Assembly: GCF_001258055.1 (NCBI RefSeq) | Contig: NZ_CVRM01000003.1 | Location: 1-64,000, forward strand | DNA: 64,000 bases | Source: Phaeobacter italicus | Lineage (GTDB): Bacteria; Pseudomonadota; Alphaproteobacteria; Rhodobacterales; Rhodobacteraceae | Direction of reading: 5' to 3' | Part shown: in pieces, positions 1 to 8,652 of the stretch | Layout: the number at the start of each line of letters is the position of its first letter | Numbering within the stretch: the first letter of the stretch is position 1 | Position numbers and translations under genes: made by a program | The notes under the pieces: model-generated | Seen by the model: only the letters and a program-made list of their open reading frames with translations | Databases searched by the model: none | What the model was told of the DNA's origin: nothing

Positions 1-53
1 TTCTCAGTGACAATTTATAGGGCTACCGGGTCAGTTCTCAGTGACAATCAACA
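1..53 (-). mobile_element. Terminus of an IS21-like insertion sequence
   Basis: The motif TTCTCAGTGACAAT occurs twice, at 1-14 and 35-48. Read on the minus strand, the element starts with TG at 53 (TGTTGATTGTCACTGAGAAC...) and carries repeated GTCACTGAGAA blocks. Multiple terminal repeats starting 5'-TG are known for IS21-family ends. The boundary at 53/54 coincides exactly with the point where the neighbouring IS3-type orfA reading frame stops matching the family. The transposase genes would lie to the left, outside the window. Family assignment is from the terminus pattern only. Confidence 0.5.
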
Positions 54-265
54 CTTCAGCCTCTTGGCCTCAGACACTTCCATGCCGCCATACTTCGAAC
101 GCCATTTGTAGAAAGTGCCATCGCCCCCTCTCGGGACATTGCTGTGCAATGCCCTGCCGGGCGGTGGATGCCGTGCTTCCGGCACAGTTCCTTCGCCCCC
201 ATTCCGGCTTGGTGTTCCTTCAGGATGCCAATGATCGGCTCTTCGCTGAAACGGCTTTTCCGCAT
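54..265 (-). pseudogene. Broken IS3-family transposase OrfA
   Basis: From ATG at 265 the translation begins MRKSRFSEEPIIGILKEHQA, followed by GMGAKELCRKHGI, a typical N-terminal HTH of IS3-family OrfA. The family normally continues directly into a TFYKWRSKYGGMEVSEAKRLK segment. Here about 41 extra bases follow KHGI and shift the frame; TFYKWRSKYGGMEV resumes in another frame and reads to position 54, where the IS21-like end interrupts it. The gene is therefore doubly disrupted, by an internal frame-shifting insertion and by loss of its 3' end. It cannot make a full OrfA and no OrfB is present. Confidence 0.75.
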
Positions 266-559
266 CGTCTGTCTCCTCGCTTGGAGAACAGGCTAACTTC
301 AAATCGCGGACTTTTCAGGGGAGCACGTCACGCCTTGCTTGGTGGATCAGGCATGTTCACAGTGTGATATGGGATGCCTCCAAAGGTCCTCGCCGGGGCG
401 AAGGTTGAAAACTCATGCTGTCAGCAACATTACAAAAGAAGGCTGAACCAATTTCGACAATCTAGCTGAAATTTGGGTTTCGCACGTTCCATTTATGTTC
501 ATGATTTGTCCTGGGAAATTCTCAAGTCAGGTGGCTGGAATTATTCAGTTTTCGCGCGC
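266..559. other. Non-coding stretch between IS remnant and tRNA fragment
   Basis: I see no convincing gene here. From about 415 to 550 the stretch is clearly more AT-rich than the rest of the window, which fits mobile or island-edge DNA. Confidence 0.5.
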
Positions 560-617
560 CTTGAAAACCGTTGAACGTGAGAGTGTTCCCAGGGTTCGAA
601 TCACTGTCTCCCCGCCA
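560..617 (+). other. 3' fragment of tRNA-Ser (UGA), probable att scar
   Basis: The sequence matches the 3' part of a tRNA-Ser: anticodon loop CTTGAAA (560-566, anticodon TGA), a variable arm, a T arm around GGTTCGAAT with stems CAGGG/CACTG (one mismatch), and acceptor strand TCTCCCC-G-CCA ending at 617. No D arm or 5' acceptor strand (expected GGGGAGA) is present upstream. The 5' anticodon stem does not pair, so homology starts at the anticodon loop. A tRNA 3' remnant bounded in the anticodon loop is the usual product of tyrosine-integrase insertion into a tRNA gene. No integrase is seen in the window. Confidence 0.6.
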
Positions 618-728
618 CTCAACTTTCAAACGTGATGAACTGCCGCCTGATCTGTGCCTGGGCCGCCTGTGTCTGGCCTGTAGGGCTGCCGTGCTGGGGC
701 GAGCGGGGTTTGGCGTCCGTGCGAGGTC

Positions 729-1760
729 TTACTGGTCGGTCTTGCGTCGGCGCAGCTCTGATCCGAACCTGTCGGTAAAGATCCGCAACAGATCTGTTTC
801 GAATTTCCGGGTCGAAATCGGGTGGTCGTGCTGGATCGCAAAATGCCCGATGGCCTTGCCGGAATGGTCGTCAATTCGCACGCCAAGATATGAATCCAAC
901 CCTTCTGCCCTGAAATGCGGCTGCATGGGAAAAGCATCCGCCAGGCCCGTCTGAAGCCGGAACTCCTGTGCGGAGGCAAGGTGTTCGCAGGGCGTGCCCT
1001 CATAGGGGACGGCTTGGCCTTCCAGTTCAGAGACGAGTGTCCCGCCATTGCAGTAGGCCAGAATGTTGAAATGCTGGTCACTGACGGGCGAGCATTCCGC
1101 AACAAACACCGTGCGGGCTTTGAACGCCTGCTGCATCTGTTGGGCAATGAGCCGGAAAATACCGGTTGAGCCCGGCTCTTCGCTACCACGCGCCAAAGCC
1201 GCCAGAATACGCGTGGCATGCAGGTTCTCCAACTCGCTCGCCAGCCGTTTGGAATAATCGGCGATGACATCAAGGATTGGCTGGGTTTCTGCGTCAGTGG
1301 TTTCATGACGCCAGGCAAGTTGAACAAGCCCTGCGATTTCGCCGTGCTGGCTCAGGAGCGGGACGCCTGCATAGCTGCGGATGCCTTGCTCCTGAAAAAA
1401 GTCGTCCTTGGGGTAGGCGCTTTGCGCGTTTCCGTGAACGACAACAGGATTTGCCCCTTTGATGACTTCGAAACAGGGGGTGACGCAGGCATCATATTCG
1501 AAATCAGCCAGATCGGTTTCATCCATCTGGCCTGCCAGAACGTGAATGCGTTCCTCTTCCATGATGCGCAATTCGCTGATGGCGACCATATCGACATCGA
1601 CCGCATCTTTGAGAGTGACGACAAAGGCCCTCAGAAACTCAGGGCCGACCGTACTCGACAGAAGCTCTGACTCGCTTGAAAACCCATCTTCAAAAACAGA
1701 ACCGGGCTGTGGAACCGGAAACGGATCGGTATCGTCTTGCTTACTCACTATAGGCCCCAT
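729..1760 (-). CDS. Tandem GAF-domain protein without output domain
   Basis: About 343 residues from ATG at 1760. Two GAF-like sensory domains are visible: one around residues 30-185 (segments such as FLRAFVVTLKDAVDVDMVAISEL and YAGVPLLSQHGEIAGL, split here for length) and a second from about 200 to 340 (ILAALARGSEEPG, LDSYLGVRIDDHSGKAIGHFAI). No kinase, GGDEF, EAL or HTH domain follows; the protein ends in a basic tail RRRKTDQ. GAF domains bind small ligands or redox cofactors; the ligand is unknown. The start is uncertain: ATG at 1811 and TTG at 1865 are in frame and none has a clear Shine-Dalgarno sequence. It stands alone between the tRNA-Ser scar and the cob cluster. Confidence 0.7.
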   Translation of the reverse strand: MGPIVSKQDDTDPFPVPQPGSVFEDGFSSESELLSSTVGPEFLRAFVVTLKDAVDVDMVAISELRIMEEERIHVLAGQMDETDLADFEYDACVTPCFEVIKGANPVVVHGNAQSAYPKDDFFQEQGIRSYAGVPLLSQHGEIAGLVQLAWRHETTDAETQPILDVIADYSKRLASELENLHATRILAALARGSEEPGSTGIFRLIAQQMQQAFKARTVFVAECSPVSDQHFNILAYCNGGTLVSELEGQAVPYEGTPCEHLASAQEFRLQTGLADAFPMQPHFRAEGLDSYLGVRIDDHSGKAIGHFAIQHDHPISTRKFETDLLRIFTDRFGSELRRRKTDQ

Positions 1761-1899
1761 TTTCTTGCGCCGGTGTCCGAGCGTCACTTGTACGGGTCGT
1801 TGGGCAGCCATGTCACAACAAGCGTGAACGCTTGAACTTTGCTTTAATACACGAGCCTTGGTCAACCTTTCGTAAACAGGGGCACTGTCCGTTTGGGGC

Positions 1900-2658
1900 T
1901 CAGCTCCGGCGCATGAGGTAGATGTCCATCAGCCAGCCATGCTCTGCCCGCGCCTTGGCTCGGGTCTCGATGATCTGCGCGCCGACCTCGCCAAGGGGGC
2001 CAGCGATCGAGATCTCGTTCTCCATGCCCGCATAGGCCGTCCACCAGATCGTGATGCCCTCGGGGGCAAGGGACTGGAACGAACAGGCCCCATCCAGCAT
2101 GACCACGACGGTATCGGCACTGGCAGGCCAGCCACCATCGCGCAGCTGCCTGCCGGTGGTGATGGTGAAGGGGCCGTTGATTTCATTGATCGGAATCGCA
2201 TGTGCGGCTGTCAGCGCCTGGATAGAGGTGATGCCGGGGATGACGTTCAGCCGGATATCAGCGCGCGCCTTCAGGCGCTCTGCGATGCGCATGGTGCTGT
2301 CATAAAGCGATGGATCCCCCCAGACGAGAAAACCCACGCGCCCGCCCTCTGGCAGGTTGGCACAGATGGCCTGCCACCAGATCGCGGCAATTGCGTCATG
2401 CCAGTCATCGACCCGCTGGCGATAATCCTGCGTTGCTTCATCTCGCACCGGCAGGTCGAACTCGACAATCCGGGGCGGGGTGGCACAGCCGTCCAATGCG
2501 CGCGCGCAAATGTCATGGCGCAGCCCCGCCAGATCGTCCTTGCCCGCGCCCTTGTTGGGGATCAGGATCAGATCCTGCGCCGCCAGGGCCTGCACCGCCT
2601 GCAGCGTCAGATGCTGCGGGTTGCCGGTGCCGATACCGATCAGGGTGAGGTCAATCAT
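1900..2658 (-). CDS. cobF: Precorrin-6A synthase (deacetylating), CobF
   Basis: 252-residue SAM-dependent methyltransferase of the aerobic B12 pathway; it methylates C-1 of precorrin-5 with loss of the C-20-derived acetyl group to give precorrin-6A. The N-terminus MIDLTLIGIGTGNPQHLTLQ carries the glycine-rich GIGTGNP motif of tetrapyrrole methylases. VWGDPSLYDSTMRI and NVIPGITSIQALTAAH are the usual substrate and SAM-binding segments. Length fits CobF. An upstream in-frame extension lies inside cobA territory and is rejected; ATG at 2658 follows a weak GAAAGA. It is the last gene of the cobLEMBAF block, 62 nt after cobA. Confidence 0.93.
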   Translation of the reverse strand: MIDLTLIGIGTGNPQHLTLQAVQALAAQDLILIPNKGAGKDDLAGLRHDICARALDGCATPPRIVEFDLPVRDEATQDYRQRVDDWHDAIAAIWWQAICANLPEGGRVGFLVWGDPSLYDSTMRIAERLKARADIRLNVIPGITSIQALTAAHAIPINEINGPFTITTGRQLRDGGWPASADTVVVMLDGACSFQSLAPEGITIWWTAYAGMENEISIAGPLGEVGAQIIETRAKARAEHGWLMDIYLMRRS

Positions 2659-2720
2659 GGCGGGTCTTTCTTGTAACTTGGGTCGGGCCGGTGGTCCGCA
2701 GGTGGGGCGCGATGGCCGGA

Positions 2721-3455
2721 TCAGCCGTGCGGCAGATCCTGATCTGCCAGCGGACCATATAGGATCAGCACAGGGGCCGTGGTCTCCATCTTGCGCAGGA
2801 CGGTGGGCAGCTCGCCCACGGTATGGCAATGCAGCGACTGTTCGGGCGTCGACACCCCAAGCGCTACCAGCGCATGGGTCTGTGGGGGCAAACCCGCCTC
2901 CAGCAGTTTTTCCGCCAGCGACGCAAAGGTGCGTTTGCCCATATAGACCACGGTGGTCGCATCCGGATCGGCCAGCGCAGCGAGGTTCAGCTGATCGGGC
3001 AGACCGCCGGTGACATCGTGGCCGGTGATGAACTGCAGGCGCCGCGCCGTCAGACGGCGGGTCAGCGGGATATTCGCCGCCGCCGCCGCAGCAGAGGCCG
3101 CCGTCACACCGGGTACGATCTCAAACGGGATGCCCGCCTTGCGCAGGGCGGTGATTTCTTCTTCCAACCGGCCAAAGACACCGGAATCGCCGGATTTCAG
3201 CCGCACCACATGCAGGCCGCTTTGGGCATAATCCACCAGGAGCTGGCTCACGTGGTCCTGTTTGGGAGAGGGGCGGCCGGCCCGCTTGCCGACGCCCACC
3301 AGATCCGCATCCGCGCGCGCGTGGCTCAGGATCGGGCCGGCAGACAAATCGTCAAACAGCACCGCATCCGCCGCCTCCAGGCGTTTCACGGCCTTCACGG
3401 TCAGCAGTTCCGGATCGCCGGGACCAGAGGACACAAAGGAGACAAAACCGCTCAT
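2721..3455 (-). CDS. cobA: Uroporphyrinogen-III C-methyltransferase, CobA
   Basis: 244-residue SUMT that methylates uroporphyrinogen III at C-2 and C-7 to precorrin-2, the entry point of the corrin branch. Visible signatures are VSSGPGDPELLTVKAVKRL near the N-terminus, VRLKSGDSGVFGRLEEE, and VPGVTAASAAAAAANIPLTR. It is the short single-domain form without the CysG dehydrogenase/ferrochelatase part. Its ATG overlaps the cobB stop codon by 4 nt (ATGA), so the two are probably translationally coupled. Confidence 0.95.
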   Translation of the reverse strand: MSGFVSFVSSGPGDPELLTVKAVKRLEAADAVLFDDLSAGPILSHARADADLVGVGKRAGRPSPKQDHVSQLLVDYAQSGLHVVRLKSGDSGVFGRLEEEITALRKAGIPFEIVPGVTAASAAAAAANIPLTRRLTARRLQFITGHDVTGGLPDQLNLAALADPDATTVVYMGKRTFASLAEKLLEAGLPPQTHALVALGVSTPEQSLHCHTVGELPTVLRKMETTAPVLILYGPLADQDLPHG

Positions 3456-4783
3456 GCGCGCTCTCCGGTGATCAGGTGGAAGAACGTGCCAGTGACATGG
3501 CCCTTGATAGAGCCGGTCTCGGGCACCGGGTTGCCGTCGGCGTCCATGACATTGGCCAGGGGCGCGTCGGGTTCTTCCAGGATGGTGGAATAATGGAACT
3601 CATGGCCGCGCAGGGCGGTGCCGGCCTCAAAGCCCGGCATCCCCGCCTGAAGAATGGCGCGGCGGTAGCCAAGGTGGAACTTGCGCTTTTCATAGGACGT
3701 GACCAGCCCCAGAAGGCCCAGCATCTGGTGGCGGTTGCCCTCCTTGTCGATCAGCGCCTCGCCGAGGGCCATGTAGCCGCCGCATTCGCCATGCACGGGC
3801 TTGGTCTCGGCGTGTTTGCGCACACCGGCGCGGAAGGTCTCTGCCGCCGCCAGTGTCCCGCCATGCAGTTCCGGGTAGCCACCGGGCAGCCAGACCAGAT
3901 CGGCGTCCGCCGCCGGGGCCTCGTCTGCGAGCGGCGAGAACGGCAGGATCTCTGCCCCCGCCGCGCGCCAGCCGCTCAGCAGATGCGGGTAGGTAAAGGA
4001 AAACGCCGCATCGCGCGCCAGCGCAATCCGCTGCGCGGGCGGTTTGGGCAGGCTGGCCGGGGCGGGCGCCTGACCCGCCAGCGCTGCGGCCTTGATCGCC
4101 TCCAGATCCACATGCGCGCGCAGGAATTCGGCATAGCCTGCAATGGCCGCCTCAAGGTCGGGATGTTCCACCGCCTGAATAAGGCCCAGATGCCGCTCCG
4201 GCAGGGCCAGATCGCCACGCCGGGGCAGGGAGCCCAGCACCTTGATGCCGGCTTTTTCCATGCCAAGGCGCGTCAGCCGCTCGTGACGCGGGCTGGCAAC
4301 CCGGTTCAGGATGACACCCGCAAAGGGCAGTTCGGGATCGTAATTCTTGAACCCCAGCGCGGTGGCCGCAGCCGACTGCGCCTGACCGCCCACATCGACA
4401 ACCAGCACAACGGGCCAGCCCATCCGCTTGGCCGTCTCGGCAGAAGAGCCAAAGCCCGACTGCCCGCGCGTTGCCACACCGTCATAAAGCCCCATGGAGC
4501 CTTCGCCGACGCAGATTTCTGCGCCCGCCGACTGGGCCGTGACCGCATCCAGCAACCCGCCATCCATCGCCCAGGTATCAAGGTTGAAGCTGGGGCGCTT
4601 CGCGGCCGCCAAATGAAACGCCGGGTCGATGTAATCCGGCCCGCTCTTGTAGGGTTGTACGGTCAGCCCGTCCTCTGCCAGCGCCCGCAACAGGCCCAGC
4701 ATCACGGTGGTCTTGCCGGTGCCCGAAGAGGGCGCCGAGATCATCAGGCCAGGAGGGTTCAGGTCGGTCATGGCCTCAGTCAT
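3452..4783 (-). CDS. cobB: Cobyrinate/hydrogenobyrinate a,c-diamide synthase, CobB
   Basis: 443-residue ATP- and glutamine-dependent amidase that amidates the a and c side chains (hydrogenobyrinic acid in the aerobic route). The N-terminal dethiobiotin-synthetase-like domain has the P-loop [20 protein letters not shown]. The C-terminal class I glutaminase-like domain has the nucleophile Cys in [17 protein letters not shown] and a late HEFHYSTI histidine motif. Starting at ATG 4783 overlaps the end of cobM by 8 nt, consistent with coupling. A longer in-frame start at 4873 would sit fully inside cobM and is less likely. Confidence 0.93.
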   Translation of the reverse strand: MTEAMTDLNPPGLMISAPSSGTGKTTVMLGLLRALAEDGLTVQPYKSGPDYIDPAFHLAAAKRPSFNLDTWAMDGGLLDAVTAQSAGAEICVGEGSMGLYDGVATRGQSGFGSSAETAKRMGWPVVLVVDVGGQAQSAAATALGFKNYDPELPFAGVILNRVASPRHERLTRLGMEKAGIKVLGSLPRRGDLALPERHLGLIQAVEHPDLEAAIAGYAEFLRAHVDLEAIKAAALAGQAPAPASLPKPPAQRIALARDAAFSFTYPHLLSGWRAAGAEILPFSPLADEAPAADADLVWLPGGYPELHGGTLAAAETFRAGVRKHAETKPVHGECGGYMALGEALIDKEGNRHQMLGLLGLVTSYEKRKFHLGYRRAILQAGMPGFEAGTALRGHEFHYSTILEEPDAPLANVMDADGNPVPETGSIKGHVTGTFFHLITGERA

Positions 4784-5570
4784 CGCCGTGGCTCCAGCTC
4801 GACCAGGGGCTGTCCGCAGTCTGCGGCCGGTAGCGGCGGTCGTAGTCGGTGGAATAGAGACAGCTTTCGTCAAAACCCTCGCCCTTCAACACCGGCCCCA
4901 CCAGAATGAGGGCCGTGCGGGAGATTTTCTCGTCCAGCGTGTCCTTAAGTGTCTCCAGGGTGGCGCGGTGGATCTGTTGATCCGGCCAGCTGGCGCGGTA
5001 AACCACCGCCACCGGGCAGTCCGCGCCATAATGCGGCGTCAGGCTCTCGACCACATGGTCCAGATTGCCGATCGACAAGTGGATCGCCAGCGTGGCGCCC
5101 GTGCGCGCGAAGTTCTCCAGCGATTCACCTTCCGGCATCGAGGATGCGCGCCCCGGCGTGCGGGTCAGCACCACCGACTGGCCCAGACCCGGTAGGGTCA
5201 GCTCGGTCCCCAGCGCCGCAGCTGCCGCAGCAAAGGACGGCACACCGGGGGTGACGCTGACCGGGATGCCCTCGGCCTTCAGGCGGCGCAGCTGCTCGCC
5301 CATCGCGGACCACACCGACAGGTCGCCGGAATGCAGCCGCGCCACGTCCTGACCTGCCTCATGCGCTGTCTTGATCTCGGCCACGATGGCATCCAGATCC
5401 ATCGCCGCGGTGTTCACGATTTTGGCGTCTGCCGGGCAGTGGCTCAGGATTTCCTCCGGCACCAGAGAGCCCGCATAGAGGCACACCGGGCAGGACGCGA
5501 TGATGTCGCGCCCGCGCAGGGTCAGAAGGTCGGCAGCGCCCGGTCCGGCGCCAATGAAGTGAACGGTCAT
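4776..5570 (-). CDS. cobM: Precorrin-4 C11-methyltransferase, CobM
   Basis: 264-residue SAM methyltransferase that methylates precorrin-4 at C-11 to precorrin-5. It shows the family order: [20 protein letters not shown] at the N-terminus, [27 protein letters not shown] and [20 protein letters not shown]. These distinguish CobM/CbiF from the other methylases in the cluster. ATG at 5570 overlaps the cobE stop by 4 nt. The C-terminal extension after [12 protein letters not shown] is rich in Tyr, Arg and Ser and unlike the core. Confidence 0.95.
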   Translation of the reverse strand: MTVHFIGAGPGAADLLTLRGRDIIASCPVCLYAGSLVPEEILSHCPADAKIVNTAAMDLDAIVAEIKTAHEAGQDVARLHSGDLSVWSAMGEQLRRLKAEGIPVSVTPGVPSFAAAAAALGTELTLPGLGQSVVLTRTPGRASSMPEGESLENFARTGATLAIHLSIGNLDHVVESLTPHYGADCPVAVVYRASWPDQQIHRATLETLKDTLDEKISRTALILVGPVLKGEGFDESCLYSTDYDRRYRPQTADSPWSSWSHGDD

Positions 5571-5944
5571 GGCTCAAGTCTTTCTGCTATGGCCGCGGTG
5601 GCAAGCCCATCCGCGGTGACAACTCTGGGGGCAAGAAGGCGCGCACGTGCGCCCGTTGCCCCATGGCGCGCACCCGCCAGCGCCGCGGCTTCCGCCAGCG
5701 ACCCGGTGCCGAACCGCGCCTTGATCCTGGGTGAGCACGTCAATGTCTGCTCCCCGGCAATATCTGTTTCCTGCAAGGCAATCACCCGCAAACCGCTGAG
5801 GCGGGCGAATTCCTGCATGGCAGGTGCATCGGCCTTGGCCGCGATGGAGGCGACGGCATCCACGCCCTGATCGCACAACGCCAGCGCCGCTGCGATATCG
5901 GCTGCTGTGGCCGCCTCGCGAAATCCGATGCCCGCCACTTTCAT
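5567..5944 (-). CDS. cobE: Cobalamin biosynthesis protein CobE (CbiG C-terminal type)
   Basis: 125-residue small protein beginning [20 protein letters not shown]. The GIGFR start, the [20 protein letters not shown] segment and the late [19 protein letters not shown] segment match the CobE/CbiG C-terminal family. CobE is required in the aerobic pathway, but its exact step is not settled. Start ATG at 5944 overlaps the cobL stop (ATGA). Its own stop overlaps the cobM start by 4 nt. Confidence 0.9.
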   Translation of the reverse strand: MKVAGIGFREAATAADIAAALALCDQGVDAVASIAAKADAPAMQEFARLSGLRVIALQETDIAGEQTLTCSPRIKARFGTGSLAEAAALAGARHGATGARARLLAPRVVTADGLATAAIAERLEP

Positions 5945-7140
5945 CGCGTGACGCTCCACTGAATGACAGGCCGCGCCCGTCGCCAGTCGCGCATCGACCC
6001 CAGCGGGCCTGCTTCGGCAATCTCGGCCTTCAGCAGATGCCCGCCGCGCGCCGCATGGGCCTGCATCAGCAGTGTTTCGGTTTCCAGCGTGACGCCATTG
6101 GCCACCAGCCGCGTGCCTGCGGGCAGGATGTCCCACAGATGATCCAGCAACGCCTGCGAGCCGCCGCCGCCGATGAACACACAGTCAGGCAGGGGCTGGC
6201 CCTGCAGCACATCCGGCGCCTTGCCCAGCACGGCCTGCATCCGGTGATCCAGACCAAAGGCCGCCGCATTGGCGCGGATGTTTTCCAACCGGCTTTCGCG
6301 CGGCTCAAAGGTGATGGCCCGTGCGCCGCGTGCCGCCAGACACCACTCGACCGAGACCGAGCCAGAGCCGCCGCCAATGTCCCACAGCAGCTCGCCCGCG
6401 CGCGGCGCCAGTGCCGACAAGGTCAGCGCCCGAATGGGGCGTTTGGTGATCTGCCCGTCGCTGGCAAAGAGATCATCCGCCAGCCCGGACGCCTGCGGCA
6501 GGCCCTTGCTGCCCGCCGCCTCAACTGCGACGGCAACAGGCGCCTGAATGCTCTGCAAATCAAACCCCTCGGCAGTGGCGAAACGCACCCGCTGGCGTGG
6601 CCCGCCGAGGCACTCCATCACGGTCAGCGTTGAGGCACCAAACCCCTCGGCGGTCAGCCACGCCGCCAGCTCCGCAGGCGCGTCACCGTCACGCATGGTG
6701 CAAATCACCCGTGTCCCGTTGCCAAGCAGCGCGCGCAGCCGCGCATAAGGCGCCGCGTGCAGGCCAAGGCACAGCACCTCTTCCAGCTTCCAGGCCAGAT
6801 GGTTGGCCGCCAGCGCAAAGGTCGACGGCACCGGATGGGACAGCCACTCGCCATCCTCCAGATGCCGCGCCAACGATCCGCCCGCGCCATGCCAGAACGG
6901 GTCGCCCGAGGCCAGAACAACGACGCGGCGACCGCGCGCAGCCAGCACAGGTTCAATGGAAAACGGCACCGGCCAGGGTTGGCCCTTGCTGCCGGCATCC
7001 ACCAACTCCAGATGCCGCGGACCGCCGAAAATCACCTCCGCCTCAGCGAGCGCCTTCCGGCTTGCATCGCCCAAGCCTTCCAGTCCATCTTCCGCCAGAC
7101 CAACGATCGTAAGCCAGTGTTTGGAAAGGCCATCAGACAT
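5941..7140 (-). CDS. cobL: Precorrin-6Y C5,15-methyltransferase (decarboxylating), CobL
   Basis: About 399 residues combining two activities: an N-terminal tetrapyrrole methylase (C-5) with HWLTIVGLAEDGLEGL and VVVLASGDPFWHGAGG, and a C-terminal Rossmann methyltransferase/decarboxylase (C-15 and C-12 acetate) with LLWDIGGGSGSVSVEW and LPDCVFIGGGGSQALLDHLW. It converts precorrin-6B to precorrin-8X. ATG at 7140 follows a strong AGGAGG (inside cobK) at 9 nt spacing. The start codon overlaps the cobK start codon on the other strand (shared CATG at 7138-7141), so its promoter must lie inside cobK or further upstream. Confidence 0.94.
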   Translation of the reverse strand: MSDGLSKHWLTIVGLAEDGLEGLGDASRKALAEAEVIFGGPRHLELVDAGSKGQPWPVPFSIEPVLAARGRRVVVLASGDPFWHGAGGSLARHLEDGEWLSHPVPSTFALAANHLAWKLEEVLCLGLHAAPYARLRALLGNGTRVICTMRDGDAPAELAAWLTAEGFGASTLTVMECLGGPRQRVRFATAEGFDLQSIQAPVAVAVEAAGSKGLPQASGLADDLFASDGQITKRPIRALTLSALAPRAGELLWDIGGGSGSVSVEWCLAARGARAITFEPRESRLENIRANAAAFGLDHRMQAVLGKAPDVLQGQPLPDCVFIGGGGSQALLDHLWDILPAGTRLVANGVTLETETLLMQAHAARGGHLLKAEIAEAGPLGSMRDWRRARPVIQWSVTR

Positions 7141-7891
7141 GACACGCATCCTCCTGCTGGGCGGCACAACCGAAGCCTCGACGCTGGCCAAGACCTTGGC
7201 CGAGGCGGGTCTGGATGCGGTGTTTTCCTACGCGGGCCGCACGGCCAAGCCCGTCAGCCAGCCGCTGCCGACGCGCATCGGCGGCTTTGGTGGCGTGGAA
7301 GGGCTCGCAGCTTACCTGAAGACCGAAAGCATCACCCATGTGGTCGACGCCACCCATCCCTTTGCAGCACAGATGAGCACCAACGCAGTGCAGGCCTGCG
7401 CGGCGGCGGGGGTGGCGCTTTGTGCCTTTGAACGTCCGGCCTGGCAGGCGGGTGAAGGCGACCACTGGCTGCATGTGGACAGTATCGACGCTGCCGTTGA
7501 CGCGTTGCCAGATGCGCCCGCACGGGTGTTTCTGGCCATCGGCAAACAGAACCTCACCCAATTCGCCGCCAAACCCCAGCACCATTACCTGCTGCGGCTG
7601 GTGGATGAACCAGACGCGCCCCTGCCGTTGCCGCACACAACGGTCGAGATTGCCCGTGGCCCGTTTGACGTTGCGGGCGACAGCGCGCTGATGCAGCGCC
7701 ACGCCGTCACCCATGTCGTGGCCAAGAACGCAGGCGGCGCGGGGGCCGCGGCCAAGCTCACAGCCGCGCGCAGCCTGAACCTGCCGGTCATCATGATCGG
7801 CAGACCCGAGGTGCCCGCCCCAGCAGGGCAGCGCCCCATCAAGGGCAGCGTGGCAGAGGTGATGGCCTGGCTGTCGCATCCCGCAGATTAA
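7139..7891 (+). CDS. cobK: Precorrin-6A reductase, CobK
   Basis: 250-residue NADPH-dependent reductase of the macrocycle of precorrin-6A, giving precorrin-6B. The N-terminus MTRILLLGGTTEASTLAKTL is the diagnostic GGTxE nucleotide-binding segment. Further family marks are VVDATHPFAAQMSTNAVQAC, FLAIGKQNLTQFA and VVAKNAGGAGAAAKLTAA. GGAAAGG lies about 10 nt upstream. It is the only cob gene on the plus strand inside a minus-strand run. Its start codon overlaps that of cobL and its TAA overlaps the cobJ TAA (7888-7891), leaving no spacer on either side. Confidence 0.95.
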   Translation: MTRILLLGGTTEASTLAKTLAEAGLDAVFSYAGRTAKPVSQPLPTRIGGFGGVEGLAAYLKTESITHVVDATHPFAAQMSTNAVQACAAAGVALCAFERPAWQAGEGDHWLHVDSIDAAVDALPDAPARVFLAIGKQNLTQFAAKPQHHYLLRLVDEPDAPLPLPHTTVEIARGPFDVAGDSALMQRHAVTHVVAKNAGGAGAAAKLTAARSLNLPVIMIGRPEVPAPAGQRPIKGSVAEVMAWLSHPAD

Positions 7892-8652
7892 TCCTCGGCT
7901 GCGTAGCGGGGCGTATAGACGTAGTTGCCCACCCGCCGCGTGTCACGGTTGCCGACAATCACCACGGTGCGCATGTCCGCCATCTCGGGCGTTGCGTCAT
8001 TTAGGGGCACCGTCAACAGTTCCTGCCCCGGTTTGGTCACGTCGCGGGCAAAGGTGATCAGCGTGTCCGCGCCACAGGCCTCGCGCAGGATGTCCAATGC
8101 GCGGGCAAACTGATGCGGGCGCGACTTGGAGCGCGGGTTGTAGAACGCCATCGCCAGACCGGCCTCACCAACCAGCTGCAGGCGCTTTTCGATCAGGCTC
8201 CAGGGCTTCAGGTTGTCGCTGAGGTTGATAGCAGCAAAGTCATGCCCCAAGGGCGCGCCGATGGCGGCGGCAGCGGCCAGCATGGCGGTGATGCCGGGCA
8301 GCACCTTGATGTCGAGATTCAGCCAGTCCGGGTGGCTTTCCGCATTGTTTTCCAACGCCTCGAACACGGCAGAGGCCATTGCGAACACCCCCGGATCACC
8401 GGAGGACACCACAACAACCCGTTTGCCTTCAGCCGCCATTTCCAGTGCATGGGTGGCGCGGTCGACCTCAACCCGGTTGTCTGTGGCATGCAGGGTCAGG
8501 CCGTCGCGGGGCGCGATGCGTTTGACATAGGGAATATAGCCAACGATATCGGTGGCGTCGGCGATGGCGTCGCGCACTTCCTGTGTGACCAGCGCCTCGT
8601 TGCCGGGGCCAAGGCCCGCGATCACGACCCAGCCGTTTCCTGTGTTGCTCAT
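7888..8652 (-). CDS. cobJ: Precorrin-3B C17-methyltransferase, CobJ
   Basis: 254-residue SAM methyltransferase responsible for C-17 methylation and ring contraction of precorrin-3B to precorrin-4. Motifs in order are WVVIAGLGPGNEALVTQE, VVVVSSGDPGVFAMAS, VLPGITAMLAAAAAIGAPLG, FAAINLSDNLKPWSLIEKRL (the DLKPW-like signature of CobJ/CbiH) and YNPRSKSRPHQFARA. The start overlaps cobI by 4 nt and the stop overlaps the antisense cobK stop. Confidence 0.95.
   Translation of the reverse strand: MSNTGNGWVVIAGLGPGNEALVTQEVRDAIADATDIVGYIPYVKRIAPRDGLTLHATDNRVEVDRATHALEMAAEGKRVVVVSSGDPGVFAMASAVFEALENNAESHPDWLNLDIKVLPGITAMLAAAAAIGAPLGHDFAAINLSDNLKPWSLIEKRLQLVGEAGLAMAFYNPRSKSRPHQFARALDILREACGADTLITFARDVTKPGQELLTVPLNDATPEMADMRTVVIVGNRDTRRVGNYVYTPRYAAED

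Noticed and set aside
626-1327. 233-codon frame overlapping the GAF gene on the same strand
   Set aside because: Out-of-frame with a clearly structured GAF protein; Arg/Pro-rich shadow translation.
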